From contig PKTB01000023.1 in NCBI GenBank assembly GCA_002869385.1, positions 1 through 64,000 of the forward strand: DNA of 64,000 bases. The letters run 5' to 3'. The DNA is from Marinilabiliales bacterium. Lineage in GTDB: Bacteria; Bacteroidota; Bacteroidia; Bacteroidales; ML635J-15. This document shows positions 35,277-45,591 of the stretch, piece by piece. The position numbers and the translations under genes were made by a program. Every line of letters begins with the position of its first letter. Positions within the stretch are counted from its first letter, which is position 1. The notes beneath the pieces are model-generated. The model saw only the letters and a list, made by a program, of their open reading frames with translations. It ran no database searches and had not been told where the DNA came from.

Positions 35277-37082
35277 CTACAATCCTTTATCCATAGTCCA
35301 AAGGAATTCTTCATTTGTCGCTGATTGCATTAATCTGGTTCTCATAAACTCCATTGCTTCAATTGAATTCATATCAGCTAGGAACTCACGTAAGATCCAC
35401 ATTCTATTTATCAAGTCACTTTCCATAAGTAAGTCTTCGCGACGAGTACTTGAGGCAACAATATCAACAGCTGGGTAAATTCTTCTATTAGAAAGTTTTC
35501 TGTCAAGTTGTAATTCCATATTACCGGTACCTTTAAACTCTTCAAAGATTACTTCATCCATTTTACTACCGGTTTCTGTAAGTGCAGTTGCTAAAATTGT
35601 AAGGGAACCTCCGTTTTCGATATTTCTTGCAGCACCAAAGAACCTTTTATGTTTATGCAGTGCATTTGAGTCAACACCACCTGAAAGTACACGACCTGAT
35701 GCCGGTGCAACTGTGTTATATGCTCTTGCTAAACGTGTAATTGAGTCAAGCAGTATAACTACATCATGACCGCATTCTACCATTCTTTTAGCTCTTTCGA
35801 GAACAATACTAGAAACTTTAACATGACGTTCTGCAGGCTCGTCAAATGTTGAGGCCACTACTTCAGCATTTACATTCCTTGCCATGTCAGTTACTTCTTC
35901 TGGACGTTCGTCAATAAGTAAAATCATTAGATAAACTTCCGGATGATTCGCAGCAATAGCGTTTGCAATTTCTTTTAATAGAACTGTTTTACCTGTTTTG
36001 GGTTGAGCAACGATAAGACCTCTTTGTCCTTTTCCAATAGGTGCAAATAAGTCTACGATTCTTGTTGATAATGTTTCTTTGCAGTTTCCTGTAATATTGA
36101 ACTTTTCATCAGGGAATAATGGAGTTAGATGATCAAATGGAATACGATCTCTCATAATAGCAGGGTCAATTCCATTGATTTTTAAAACTTTAATTAGTGG
36201 AAAGTATTTTTCACCTTCTTTTGGAGGTCTTATACTACCTTCAACAGTATCTCCGGTTCTAAGTCCAAATAATTTGATTTGAGATTGAGAAACATAAACA
36301 TCATCAGGTGAATTCAAATAATGATAGTCAGAAGATCTTAAGAATCCATAACCATCCTGAATAATTTCAAGAACACCTGTTACATTTATAATTCCTGAAA
36401 AATCATATTGGTCTTTGTAATCTTTTTTGTGCTCTCTGTCGTTTTTATTTTTATTTCTATCATTGCGATCGTTTCTATCGTTACGATCGTTTCTATTGCT
36501 TTTATCTACTGATTTATCTTTATTATCATCAAAGGATTTTTTTGGTTTCTGATTTTCAGGTTTGTTCTTATTGTCAGTCCTGATGTCCTTCTTCTCTACT
36601 TTATTTACAACCTCTTGTTCTACTTTATTTTCAGACTTCTTTTCTACTTCTTTCTCAATCTGTTTATTTTGTTGTTTCTGAGGTTTTGTTTTCTCTTTAT
36701 CCTGCTTAGAGATAATATTGTTTTGCTTATTTTCTTTTGTCTGTTTGCTTTTTTCAGCTTTTGGACTTTCTTTTTTATCCTGAGCAGAGAATAAATTTGT
36801 TTCTGTTTTAGTTTCTGGCTTCTCTTCTTTTTTGCTTTCTTCTGTTTCTTTCTTTATCGGAGAAGAGCTATAAGCAACTTTTGGTGCTTTATTTCTTGTT
36901 CTAGGTCTTTTTTTAGGCTTTTCTGATTTTGATTGCTCAGAAGCTTTAATAGCCTGAAGGTCTAATATTTTGTATATCAGTTCTTTTTTTCTGTAAGATT
37001 CAACTTTATGTACACCAAGATTTTTCGCAATTTCTTTTAATTCGGGTAATAACTTTGAAGTTAATTCTAAAATGTCATACAT
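35277..37082 (-). CDS. rho: Transcription termination factor Rho with long charged insert
   Basis: The 601-residue protein starts with a Rho_N helix bundle ([18 protein letters not shown]; 1-45). A low-complexity Lys/Glu/Asn/Gln-rich segment of about 180 residues follows (including [10 protein letters not shown] near 205), typical of Bacteroidota Rho. It then has the RNA-binding OB fold ([20 protein letters not shown]), Walker A ([15 protein letters not shown]), the Q/R-loop region and Walker B ([18 protein letters not shown]). [15 protein letters not shown] has His where Pro is near-invariant (CCT to CAT), and GGVDSNALH has Ser where Ala is usual (GCA to TCA). Both are G:C to T:A changes. 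It terminates transcription by RNA-dependent ATPase action. Confidence 0.96.
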   Translation of the reverse strand: MYDILELTSKLLPELKEIAKNLGVHKVESYRKKELIYKILDLQAIKASEQSKSEKPKKRPRTRNKAPKVAYSSSPIKKETEESKKEEKPETKTETNLFSAQDKKESPKAEKSKQTKENKQNNIISKQDKEKTKPQKQQNKQIEKEVEKKSENKVEQEVVNKVEKKDIRTDNKNKPENQKPKKSFDDNKDKSVDKSNRNDRNDRNDRNDRNKNKNDREHKKDYKDQYDFSGIINVTGVLEIIQDGYGFLRSSDYHYLNSPDDVYVSQSQIKLFGLRTGDTVEGSIRPPKEGEKYFPLIKVLKINGIDPAIMRDRIPFDHLTPLFPDEKFNITGNCKETLSTRIVDLFAPIGKGQRGLIVAQPKTGKTVLLKEIANAIAANHPEVYLMILLIDERPEEVTDMARNVNAEVVASTFDEPAERHVKVSSIVLERAKRMVECGHDVVILLDSITRLARAYNTVAPASGRVLSGGVDSNALHKHKRFFGAARNIENGGSLTILATALTETGSKMDEVIFEEFKGTGNMELQLDRKLSNRRIYPAVDIVASSTRREDLLMESDLINRMWILREFLADMNSIEAMEFMRTRLMQSATNEEFLWTMDKGL

Positions 37083-37338
37083 ATTTTAATGTGATTATTT
37101 TTATTGAACATTGATTTGATTATCAATCTTGCGTAGATGTAATTGTGTGCAAGACTTATAAAAACAGTGCAAAAATAAGCTTTTTTAAGCGAATAAAAAA
37201 ATCAAATTTCAAAAAAGAGAATATTTTATTAACAATTGTTTGTAAACATTTAACATTTTTTTTGAAAAAAAACATTAAAAAAAGCAACCGTATTTTAATC
37301 TTAAACGTTAAAATTAATAGGGATTAAAAATTTATCGT

Positions 37339-38208
37339 ATGAGGCAGTTAAAAATCACAAAACAGGTAACCAATCGGGACACTCCTGCATTTGAAAAATA
37401 TTTGCAGGAAATTGGCCGTAAGGATATGATTACACCTGATGAGGAGATTGAACTCGCTCGTCGTATAAAAAGTGGAGACGAAGAGGCTTTAAATAAGTTG
37501 GTTTCTGCCAACTTACGTTTTGTCGTTTCTGTAGCTAAACAATATCAAAATCAGGGCTTGAATCTACAGGACCTTGTAAATGAAGGAAATTTGGGGCTTA
37601 TTAAAGCAGCAAAACGTTTTGACGAGACTAGAGGATTTAAATTTATTTCATATGCTGTTTGGTGGATAAGACAATCAATATTACATGCATTAGCTGTACA
37701 GGGAAGAATGGTAAGATTACCATTGAATAAAATAGGAATGATAAATAAAATCAATGCAGCATCTGCAAGATTGTAACAATTGTATGAACGCGAACCGACA
37801 ACTGAAGAAATTGCTGAAGAAGTCGATGTTGATTTTTATGAAATTAAAGAATCTATGAAATCTCAGTCAAGGTTTTTATCTATGGACGCTCCTTTAGGTA
37901 ATGATTCAGATGATGATTTTAATTTATACGATTTGCTTGGAATGAAAGATAATGTTTCGCCAGATAATGAACTTCTTAAAGAATCATTAGTAAGTGAAAT
38001 AGAAAGAACTTTGAAGGTGTTGGGAGCACGAGAGGCTCAAATAATAAGATTGTATTATGGATTAGGGAAATGTGTACCAAAGACTCTTGAGGAAATCGGT
38101 GAGGAGTTTGATCTGACGAGAGAAAGAGTTCGCCAATTGAAAGAAGCGGCGATACGCAGGTTAAAGCAATCCACTAAACATAAGAGACTCAAATCCTACT
38201 TATTGTAA
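37339..38208 (+). CDS. Second RpoD-like sigma-70 factor, one in-frame TAA
   Basis: The 289-residue frame begins [20 protein letters not shown], nearly identical to the RpoD N-terminus at 16180. It keeps region 2 ([36 protein letters not shown]), region 3 ([14 protein letters not shown]) and region 4 ([20 protein letters not shown]). Regions 3 and 4 diverge from the other copy, with an acidic linker ([14 protein letters not shown]). TAA at 37774-37776 sits in [13 protein letters not shown], where the family has Glu (FEQ-YEREP); GAA to TAA fits. It is probably an alternative group 2-like sigma recognising similar promoters. Upstream are 256 bp of AT-rich non-coding DNA. Confidence 0.92.
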
Positions 38209-38232
38209 TTTATAATTAGGTCAGTTTTGAAG

Positions 38233-38256
38233 GGAGGCGTCGTGGCCTCCTTTTTT
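38233..38256 (+). terminator. Intrinsic terminator of the second sigma gene
   Basis: GGAGGC (38233-38238), loop GTCGTG, GCCTCC (38245-38250), then T6. Confidence 0.85.
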
Positions 38257-38308
38257 ATTAATAATCAATATTCAATAATCAATTATCGACACTTAACTGC
38301 TTAATAAC

Positions 38309-38409
38309 ATCCGTTATCCGTCATCTGCCACCCGTCACCTGTCATCCTTCACCCATCACCCATCACCCGTCATCCGTCACCCGTCACCCGTCATCCGTCA
38401 TCCGTCACC
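38309..38409. repeat. Degenerate heptamer tandem array (about 14 copies of AYCCRTC)
   Basis: From 38309, fourteen consecutive 7-mers fit A[TC]CC[GA]TC with few exceptions (for example ATCCGTC, ACCCGTC, ACCCATC). The array is C-rich on this strand, unlike the AT-rich surroundings, and is flanked by AT-rich inverted segments (TCAATAAT before, ATTATTGA after). It lies in the 264-bp gap between the sigma gene and rpe. Its function is unknown. Confidence 0.85.
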
Positions 38410-38424
38410 AGACAATAATTAATT

Positions 38425-38455
38425 ATTGAACTACTAAAAGATTTTACTAATTTTG
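38425..38455 (+). promoter_or_regulatory. Promoter of rpe
   Basis: ATTG (38425-38428), a 19-nt spacer and TAATTTTG (38448-38455), 17 nt before the ATG. Confidence 0.55.
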
Positions 38456-38472
38456 CATAATATTATATTGTT

Positions 38473-39126
38473 ATGAAGAAAATAATATTAGCACCATCCT
38501 TATTGTCAGCAGATTTTGGGAATTTGCAAAAGGATATTGAAATGATTAACAGGAGTGAAGCAGACTGGTTTCATCTTGATATTATGGATGGAGTATTTGT
38601 TCCAAATATTTCTTTTGGCTTTCCTGTGGTTAAATATATTAATAGGTATGCTAAAAAACCTTTGGATGTTCATTTGATGATTGTTCAGCCCGAAAGATAT
38701 ATTGATGAATGGAAAAATGCAGGTGCTGATATTTTAACTGTTCATTATGAAGCATGCACTCATTTGCATAGAACTATACAGGAAATCAAAGCAGCTGGAA
38801 TGAAAGCAGGTGTTTCGTTAAATCCTCATACAAATGTAGAATTGCTTGAAGATATTTTACCGGAACTTGATATGGTTTTAATAATGTCGGTTAATCCTGG
38901 ATTTGGTGGGCAGTCTTTTATAAAACAATCACTAACTAAAATTAAAAAACTTCGTTCGATGTCTGACAAAACAAATCCAAACTTGATTATACAAGTTGAT
39001 GGCGGAGTTGATAAAAACAACTATAAGGATATTCTTAATGCGGGAGCAAATGCACTGGTTGCAGGTTCTGCTGTTTTTGGTGCAGAAGATCCTGAGGATA
39101 TGATAAAAGTTTTGAAAAAAACATAA
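38473..39126 (+). CDS. rpe: Ribulose-phosphate 3-epimerase
   Basis: The 217-residue TIM barrel has the conserved start LAPSLLSADFGNLQKDIEM, then DWFHLDIMDGVFVPNISFG, PLDVHLMIVQPERYI, LTVHYEAC, LIMSVNPGFGGQSFI and IQVDGGVDKNN. These hold the metal-ligand His and Asp residues and the phosphate loop. It interconverts ribulose-5-phosphate and xylulose-5-phosphate in the pentose phosphate pathway. It is intact and monocistronic or followed by the T9SS gene 55 bp downstream. Confidence 0.97.
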   Translation: MKKIILAPSLLSADFGNLQKDIEMINRSEADWFHLDIMDGVFVPNISFGFPVVKYINRYAKKPLDVHLMIVQPERYIDEWKNAGADILTVHYEACTHLHRTIQEIKAAGMKAGVSLNPHTNVELLEDILPELDMVLIMSVNPGFGGQSFIKQSLTKIKKLRSMSDKTNPNLIIQVDGGVDKNNYKDILNAGANALVAGSAVFGAEDPEDMIKVLKKT

Positions 39127-39181
39127 AGTGTCTTTATATTTACAATAAATTATTGTATATTTATGGGTAAAATTTATACCC

Positions 39182-41017
39182 ATGAAAAAGATTATTTTAA
39201 TTTCCTTGATTCTGTATCCATTTTTGATCTTTGGACAAACTACCCTTAACGGTTCATACCTTAATGTTAATAATGTAAAAGCAATGATAAATCCAGTAGG
39301 GAATCAATTTAGTGATTTCACTGGTAACTATAGTTTTAAAATACCTGCAGACAGCTTAACAGGAACGTTTTATAATTCAAGTATTTGGATAGGTGGAACA
39401 GATGCAAACTCACAATTAAGATTTGCTGGAGAGCTAAATAGGCAAAATGGAATAGATTATTTTCCTGGTCCACTTATTGCTAGTGGTTCTGAAATGGGAA
39501 CTACTTCAGACTCTGTTTCTCAGTCCTGGAATCGTACATGGATAATGAGCAGAGAGGAAATAGATGAGTTTATATTATGTTATAATAATCCAGCATACCC
39601 TACTTATCAGATACCAACTTCAATATTAGAATGGCCTGCAAATGGAGATTTGGAATTAGGGCAGGCTGATATTTTGGCTCCTTATTTTGATAATAATGAA
39701 GATGGATTTTATAATCCTGAAGATGGTGATCATCCAATTATTAAAGGAGATGAATGTTTGTTCTTCATTTTTAATGATAATTTGAGCTTGCATACTGAAA
39801 CAGGTGGAAATTCTATTGGAATAGAGGTTCAAGGAATGGCCTATGAATTTAAATGTGATGCAAGTGAGTCTTTTGATAATGCCATATTCATAAACTATAA
39901 GATTATTAATAGAAGTACAAATACACTTTTTGATACATATTTAGGTCTCTTTGCAGATTTTGACCTTGGTAATTGTACTGATGATTACATTGGGTGTAAT
40001 GTACAACAAGGTTCATTTTTCGCATACAATGGCGATGATTTTGATGAAACTGCAAATGGGATGTATGGTTATGGCGAGCATCCTCCAGCACAAGCAGCTG
40101 TTATTTTAAAAGGTGCACCTTTAGATGCTGATGGGATGGATAATTCTTCAAGTTATATTGAAAATGGAGGAGTTCCTGTTTTGTATTGCGATCAGGGAGA
40201 TATCTTAAATGGAAATATTAACGGGTTAAATTATAGTGATGGAATTGTCGATAATGAGATTTTAGGAATGAATCGATTTGTGTTTTTTCATTGTAGTGGG
40301 ACAGGGGCAAATCCAAATACTCTTGCACCGACGACAGCTCAACAATATTACAATTATATGAAAGGTTATTGGTTAGATGGTACAGAAATTTGTTACGGAG
40401 GTACCGGGCATTATTCCGGTGGGGCAAATACAGATTTTCCGGCCAGATTTATGTTTCCTGGGTATGAATCTACAACTGATCCTTGTGGTTGGGGGGAAGG
40501 TGGAATTCCTCAGGAAGGTTGGTCAGAAGAAACGGAGGCTAATCCAGGAAGTGACAGAAGGGGAGTAGGTGTTTCAGGACCTTTTACTTTTACTCCAAAT
40601 GAAGTTGTTGAATTTGAGGTAGCATATGTATATGCAAGGGATGAGGATGGAACATCAGAAGAGACCTTAGATAAGCTTTTTGCATGTGTAGATACTGTTA
40701 AAAATGGATATCTAAATAATTTAACACCATGTGGAACTCCATTTGTTTATAATAATGCTCAGGAAATTGCAATTAATGATAATTTCAACTTAGAGATGTT
40801 TCCAAATCCTGCCTATAGTTATGTTAATTTGAATTTTGGAACATCAGATGATTTTCAAATTGATATTATAGATATTCAGGGAAGACAGAATCTTTCGTTA
40901 GAAATTTCTGGAAGACAAGCATCGCTTAATATTAGTTCATTATCTGAGGGAGTCTATTTTATAAGAGTCTCGGATGGTGAAAATACTGAGATTAGGAAAT
41001 TAGTTGTTCTAAGATAA
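39182..41017 (+). CDS. Secreted T9SS type A sorting-domain protein
   Basis: This intact 611-residue protein has signal peptide MKKIILISLILYPFLIFGQ. The body (NNVKAMINPVGNQFSDF; SSIWIGGTDANSQLRFAGE) resembles a group of large uncharacterised secreted Bacteroidota proteins. It includes a DNNEDGFYNPEDGDHP acidic loop that could bind calcium. The last ~80 residues are a type A sorting domain (LEMFPNPAYSYVNLNF; IIDIQGRQ; LSEGVYFIRVSDGE). The function is unknown. It ends 36 bp before the ssrA gene, within its promoter region. Confidence 0.85.
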   Translation: MKKIILISLILYPFLIFGQTTLNGSYLNVNNVKAMINPVGNQFSDFTGNYSFKIPADSLTGTFYNSSIWIGGTDANSQLRFAGELNRQNGIDYFPGPLIASGSEMGTTSDSVSQSWNRTWIMSREEIDEFILCYNNPAYPTYQIPTSILEWPANGDLELGQADILAPYFDNNEDGFYNPEDGDHPIIKGDECLFFIFNDNLSLHTETGGNSIGIEVQGMAYEFKCDASESFDNAIFINYKIINRSTNTLFDTYLGLFADFDLGNCTDDYIGCNVQQGSFFAYNGDDFDETANGMYGYGEHPPAQAAVILKGAPLDADGMDNSSSYIENGGVPVLYCDQGDILNGNINGLNYSDGIVDNEILGMNRFVFFHCSGTGANPNTLAPTTAQQYYNYMKGYWLDGTEICYGGTGHYSGGANTDFPARFMFPGYESTTDPCGWGEGGIPQEGWSEETEANPGSDRRGVGVSGPFTFTPNEVVEFEVAYVYARDEDGTSEETLDKLFACVDTVKNGYLNNLTPCGTPFVYNNAQEIAINDNFNLEMFPNPAYSYVNLNFGTSDDFQIDIIDIQGRQNLSLEISGRQASLNISSLSEGVYFIRVSDGENTEIRKLVVLR

Positions 41018-41029
41018 GGATTTATTTTC

Positions 41030-41037
41030 TATCTTTG
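41030..41037 (+). promoter_or_regulatory. -7 box of ssrA
   Basis: TATCTTTG 17 nt upstream of the mature tmRNA 5' end. A TTG at 41004-41006 is slightly far (23 nt) to serve as -33. Confidence 0.5.
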
Positions 41038-41053
41038 CACCGCAATACAATCA

Positions 41054-41452
41054 GGGGCTGACCTGGTTTTGACAGCAAGGTAAATGATTGTGTAAGCAAG
41101 CCGGGCAATGTGCATAATCCCGTTAAACTTTAACACATACTTTTAATTGGCGCAGACAATTATGCTCTTGCTGCTTAATCGAATTACAGTAGATTAAGCT
41201 TAATCCCGGTACTAGGTACTTGGACAAGACTTCCCTCGATTGGACTTTTCGGTTCCGCTTCGGTTAAGGGGAGGCAAACAATACCGAAATAGCTGAGTGG
41301 CACTCCGACACAAACGCGAAACTTAAGGAGATAAGGTTAGAGTTTGGGTGTGAGTCCCCGGATTTTTTCCCGACAATTAACGACTTACTAAGCTTGTAGA
41401 AAGCACCTTTGTTTCTTGTTTGGACGCGGGTTCGATTCCCGCCAGCTCCACC
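41054..41452 (+). ncRNA. ssrA: tmRNA (ssrA), tag peptide GADNYALAA
   Basis: The 5' end GGGGCTG pairs with CAGCTCC at 41443-41449 to make the tRNA-like acceptor stem. The T arm (GCGGGTTCGATTCCCGC) precedes it. The tag reading frame at 41149-41178 reads GADNYALAA then TAA, closely matching known Bacteroidota tags ending NYALAA. The discriminator A and CC are encoded but the next base is T, so the final A of CCA must be added by the nucleotidyltransferase. It rescues stalled ribosomes with SmpB, which is not in this window. If the many in-frame stops here were real, rescue systems would be in heavy demand. Confidence 0.96.
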
Positions 41453-41462
41453 TCGCCTGACA

Positions 41463-41496
41463 AAAAGCCTGATTTCGCAAGAAATCAGGCTTTTTT
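41463..41496 (+). terminator. Intrinsic terminator of ssrA
   Basis: AAAAGCCTGATTTC-GCAA-GAAATCAGGCTTTT followed by T residues. Confidence 0.9.
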
Positions 41497-41547
41497 ATTT
41501 GTTGAAAATTAGAGTCAATGGGTTTTCATTGTAGAAACCATTAATTA

Positions 41548-43014
41548 CTAATTTATTATCAGCTTTTCTGTTCTACTTGTATTTCTTAAGTTGAAGATTA
41601 GCATATAAATACCTTTTGATAAGTGTTCAATGTTAATAGTATTTACACCATTTACTGTGCTTTCTTTTAATACAAGCGAGCCTGTTAAATCATACATTCT
41701 AAATTCAACATCATCCTCAGAAATATTGATGTATAGTAATTCTTTTGCAGTATTTGGATAGATATCAAGCTCTATAAGTGGTTTGTTTTCTATATTTGCT
41801 GTACCACAAGATCCACTTAGACTATAGTCAAAAGTCATTTCATCACACTCGTGTACACTATTGAAAGGAGAACTAGGAGAAGCAGTGTCTACAATGTTTG
41901 CATTGCTTGAATAATATAGATATTGAAAATGAACAAAGTTTGCGTCGAGATATGAGTTCTCTCTTGCGTAAACAGTTGAGTAGCCATAGCCAGTTTCGGT
42001 AAATGTTAAGCTTGCTGATGGTTCTAAATAAAATGTATCAAAACAAGAATTGTCCGAAAACTCAACATTTACACCAGAGCAAATTAAATAGTGATCTTCG
42101 ATAGCATCACAAACAATCGTTGTGTCTGAGCTAATAATAATAGTTTCAGCAGGTAATAAAATGTCATCACAATCTATATCTGTTTCATTACAAGAACCAC
42201 TTAAGCTATAGTCGAAAGTCATTTCATCACACTCGTGTATACTATTGAAAGGAGAACTAGGTGAAGCTGTGTCTAAAATGTTTGCTTCACTCGAATAATA
42301 TAAACTCTCAAATTGTACAAAGTTTGCATCAAAATATGAGCCTTCTCTTGCGTATACCGTAGCATAGCCATATCCAGTTTCAGTAAAAGTTAAATGTGAA
42401 CTCGGTTCTAGATAGAATGTGCTGAAGCATGAATTATCATTATAAGTCACATTTACTCCACTGCAGATTAAGTAATGATGAAATGTTCCTACGCACTGTA
42501 AAGTTGTATCTGAGCTTAATATTATTGTTTCGGCTGGAAGTAGAATGTCATCACAGTCAGGATCTGATTCATTGCAAGAACCACTTAAGCTATAGTCAAA
42601 AATCACCTCGTCGCACTCATGAAAATTAGAAGGTGAACTAGGTGAGGCTGTGTCAGTTATAATTGCTTCGCTTGAAAAGTATAAGTCCTGAAAATGAACA
42701 AAGTTTGCATCCAAATTTGAGTCATCTTTGGCATAAACAGTTGAGTAACCATATCCAGTCTCAGTAAATTTTAAACTAGAGCTTGGTTCAAGATAAAACG
42801 TGCTAAAACAGGAATTGTCAGTAAAAGTTATATTTACTCCACTGCAGATTAAATAATGATGAGACGTTCCTGTGCATTCTAAAGATGTATCCTCTGATAT
42901 TATAATTGTGCCCTCTGGTAACATTACTGTTGGACAATCTTCCTAAAATAAATTCGTACTTGATAAACACGCAAAAAGCGTTAATAATATAATAATTAGT
43001 GTCCTTGATTTCAT
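41548..43014 (-). CDS. Triplicated-domain secreted protein with T9SS type A sorting domain, in-frame TAG
   Basis: An ATG at 43014 gives a signal peptide (MKSRTLIIILLTLFACLSS), followed by TAG at 42943-42945 (codon 24). The same frame continues EDCPTVMLPEGTIIIS to the end, 488 residues in all. Three repeats of about 125 residues follow (ETIIISSDTT ... HYLICSGVNV ... SCFxTFYLEPS ... FTETGYGYSTVYAR ... SPSSPFN ... DYSLSGSC), then a type A sorting domain (LDIYPNTAKELLYINI ... LSKGIYMLIFNL). The repeats look like a beta-helix or parallel-strand surface protein, but no catalytic motif was identified. TCG or GAG to TAG would explain the stop. It lies between the two ssrA 3'-end copies, antisense to ssrA. 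Confidence 0.75.
41810..42930 (-). repeat. Three ~375-bp tandem repeats in the ssrA-adjacent T9SS gene
   Basis: Three units, roughly 41810-42170, 42170-42545 and 42545-42930, share high nucleotide similarity, including HYLICSGVN and TETGYGYSTVYA coding stretches. Confidence 0.75.
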
Positions 43015-43177
43015 GGTTTTTTCTCTTTTATGGTTTCCTATTGATAACGTAATTATTTTTGTACGGTTGCCATAAATAATTTCATTATTTTATTGATGAT
43101 AGTAATTTGTTTTCTGCTTATTTGGCTAGGCTTCATTTCCCGCAAGCTCCACATGATTATTGATTATTTAATAAAAC

Positions 43178-43203
43178 GCCTGACTTAAAAAGTCAGGCAT
43201 TTG
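43178..43203. terminator. Second GCCTGA-type terminator
   Basis: GCCTGACTT-AAA-AAGTCAGGC at 43178-43198. It resembles the ssrA terminator and follows the degenerate ssrA 3'-end copy; it can also serve the transporter gene that ends at 43219 on the minus strand. Confidence 0.75.
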
Positions 43204-43218
43204 TTATTAAAAATGCTT

Positions 43219-45432
43219 TTATTCTATTGGAATTCTACTCTGCGAATAAACATGAAGTATATCTCCTAATTCATCACAATCTAAGAATGCTGAATGCTCA
43301 TCATGATTTATTATTTCGGCATTTATACCTGAAATTACTAAGCCGGCTTCTTTAGAGTTTGACATGATAAGAGACTTTGTTGATGTTTGCTCATCCTTAG
43401 TTAAAAATGTTGTATTTTTTAGGTTAATAGGAATTCGTCCCGATTGTACCATTTCGATAAATTCTTGTTTAAAAGTGTTCTCTTCCTCAGGCTTAATTAT
43501 TACAAAAGTTTTTATGTTAGCTTTTTTCCAATCTTTGTGATTTAAAATAATGAAGCTCAGCATTATCATTAGATTAATATTTATATCATCAGTGATATCA
43601 ATCCATAAATGGATACCACCGGAATAGTTGATTTTTTTCGACCCTGAAGCTAAGAATAAAACATCAAATTTACCCGCCTTGACTAGATTGAAATTATCTA
43701 TAGCCTTTTTTAATTCTGTTTCATCATTCTTTTTATATTCAAATAAAACAATGTTATTTTCAAGTCCTGATACTCCGGGTGTTTGTATTGCTTGTGCAAT
43801 AGCAGAAGTGTAAGATGGAGATATTATAGTATCAATGAAAACAGAGTTGTCTTCGCCTACTTCAGTTAAAATCTCTTTTAACTCCTTATCAGCTTTTTGT
43901 GTAGTAGCTTGTGAGTAGTACCCTTCAACTTTGTGTAGGTAAGTAGCAAAACCGTAAGAGTGTCCAAGCCAATTTAATAATCTTAGTGCATTTTTGCGCT
44001 CAAAAGTATGTTTAGATACACAGATAATACTAGGTCGCCAGTCTGTAAAAACAGAACTTCCTGTTTTTCTTTGAATAAACAAATGTAGCTTACTATTTAA
44101 TTGAAAAACAGTATTTACAAATATGGATGCCAAGCCCTTACGCTCTTTGTGGATAAAGTTTATATAAACATAGACGATAATCAATAAGCTAAATGATGCT
44201 AAAGCATAGATAGTATTAATCTTAAACATTACCCATACTGAGATAATAAACCCAATAAGAGATAGCAACCATTTTGATTTAAACTCCGGACGGTATGATG
44301 GAGATGAGCCAAAGTGATTTAAAAAAGAGATTAAACAAAGACTACCATAGGTTAACATAAAAAACATCGAAATTATCTCAGCAACTGCATTTATATCTCC
44401 AAGTATAACAAAGAAAAGTGCAATGATGCATGTAATAATTGATGCATTTATAGGTTCATTATCCTTTTCTCGTTCCTTAGCCAATAATCTGTTAAGCTTT
44501 TTTGAAGTGAATATCTTATCTTTTGATAATGCCTGAAGAGTTCTGGGTGCTACCATAACAGAACCAAGTGCAGATGATATGGTAGATGCAGCAAGACCAA
44601 TAGTGATTATAATTGCTCCGCCAATTGCTATATTTCCCATAACAAATTGGTTGTTGATTAACTCGTCTATACTTGCTGAAGATGCCATTTTCCAGGCAAT
44701 TAGTATATAAACAACCATGCCAATTAAAGTAGCAGAAACTGTTCCCCAAGGTATAGATTTGCCGGGTTTCTTTAGTTCTCCTTACAGACCAACACCAGCT
44801 GTCATACCTGTAAAAGCAGGAAATATTATTGCAAAGACTATGAAGAAGTCTTTCATATTTCGCATTTCAAAATTAAAAATAGAAGATTGAACTTCTGCAT
44901 TTGGAGCTGGACTTCCAAAAAAGAAAAGTATAAGGGTAATAAAAAGAATTACAACTACAAAGTATAAGGCTTTAACCCCTAAATTAGCACCTTTCTTTAT
45001 TATTAGTAGGCTAAGCAATAGCATTATAGGTATGCTTATTGCTTGCCTCGGTAATGCTATATTATAGCTATTCTTCATAAATACGAAGAAAAAATCAAAC
45101 GCTTCGGTAAATGCAATTACATAAAACGCGACGCTAATAGCTTGTGAAAGGTATAGTGCCAGACCAATTGCACTACCAATGTTAAGTCCAAATGAACGAG
45201 AAATAATAAAATATTCACCTCCGCCTTCAACTCTTCGGTTTGTGGCAATTTCAGATAAAGCTAAAGAAGTTGGTATGGTAACTAAATGTCCTAATATAAT
45301 TATAACAATAACTCCCCAAAAACCAAGTGTCCCAACTGCAAAACCAAAACGTAGGAATAGAATTGCTCCTAAAATAGTTGCAATTGCCGTGAAAAAAACA
45401 GGTGCTGTTCCAAACTTTTTTTGCTGAGCCAT
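43219..45432 (-). CDS. SLC12-like cation-chloride / amino-acid permease family transporter, one in-frame TAA
   Basis: The frame encodes 737 residues. About twelve membrane helices (TAIATILGAILFLRFGFAVG first) belong to the APC superfamily, with the SLC12-like GGGEYFIISRSFGLNIGSAIG and FAIIFPAFTGMTAGVG. A soluble C-terminal domain of about 300 residues (DWRPSIICVSKHTFERK ... GIHLWIDITDDININLMIML) resembles the SLC12 C-terminal domain of eukaryotic Na-K-Cl cotransporters. TAA at 44782-44784 lies in GVGL*GELKKPGKSIPWGT, where relatives have Ser (SGDLKxP); TCA to TAA fits. The ion specificity is not readable. Confidence 0.88.
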
Positions 45433-45521
45433 AGCTAAATTATCTGTTTCTACAAATATACTATTTGTTAGGAATTATGTTACAATAATGGTATTATCTT
45501 TATGTATTTATTTTGACTTTT

Positions 45522-45591
45522 GCGTCTTGCATCTTAAATCTTGTCCCTTAAATTATGGCTCTTTAATTTTGAATCTTGTAATTTGTTATCT
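45522..45591. repeat. Degenerate period-7 array with TCTT-ending units
   Basis: Read in sevens from 45522: GCGTCTT, GCATCTT, AAATCTT, GTCCCTT, AAATTAT, GGCTCTT, TAATTTT, GAATCTT, GTAATTT, GTTATCT. The period of 7 is the same as at 38309 but the unit differs. It fills the gap between the transporter and the beta-lactamase fusion gene. Confidence 0.6.

Larger units (their letters stand above)
41431..43152. repeat. Direct repeats of the ssrA 3' end bounding a 1.7-kb segment
   Basis: The tmRNA 3' end at 41431-41451 recurs at 43132-43152 with 18 of 21 positions matching (TTCATTTCCCGCAAGCTCCAC). Each copy is followed by a GCCTGA-type terminator hairpin (41463-41494 and 43178-43198). This is the arrangement left when an element integrates into ssrA. 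The interval holds only one T9SS gene and no integrase, so it may be a decayed or deleted island. Confidence 0.6.

Noticed and set aside
38309..38409. CRISPR array
   Set aside because: Units are 7 bp and contiguous with no spacers, and there are no cas genes.
43132..43152. A second tmRNA or tRNA gene
   Set aside because: Only the 3' end and a terminator are present; no 5' acceptor strand, D/T-arm core or tag frame could be found upstream.
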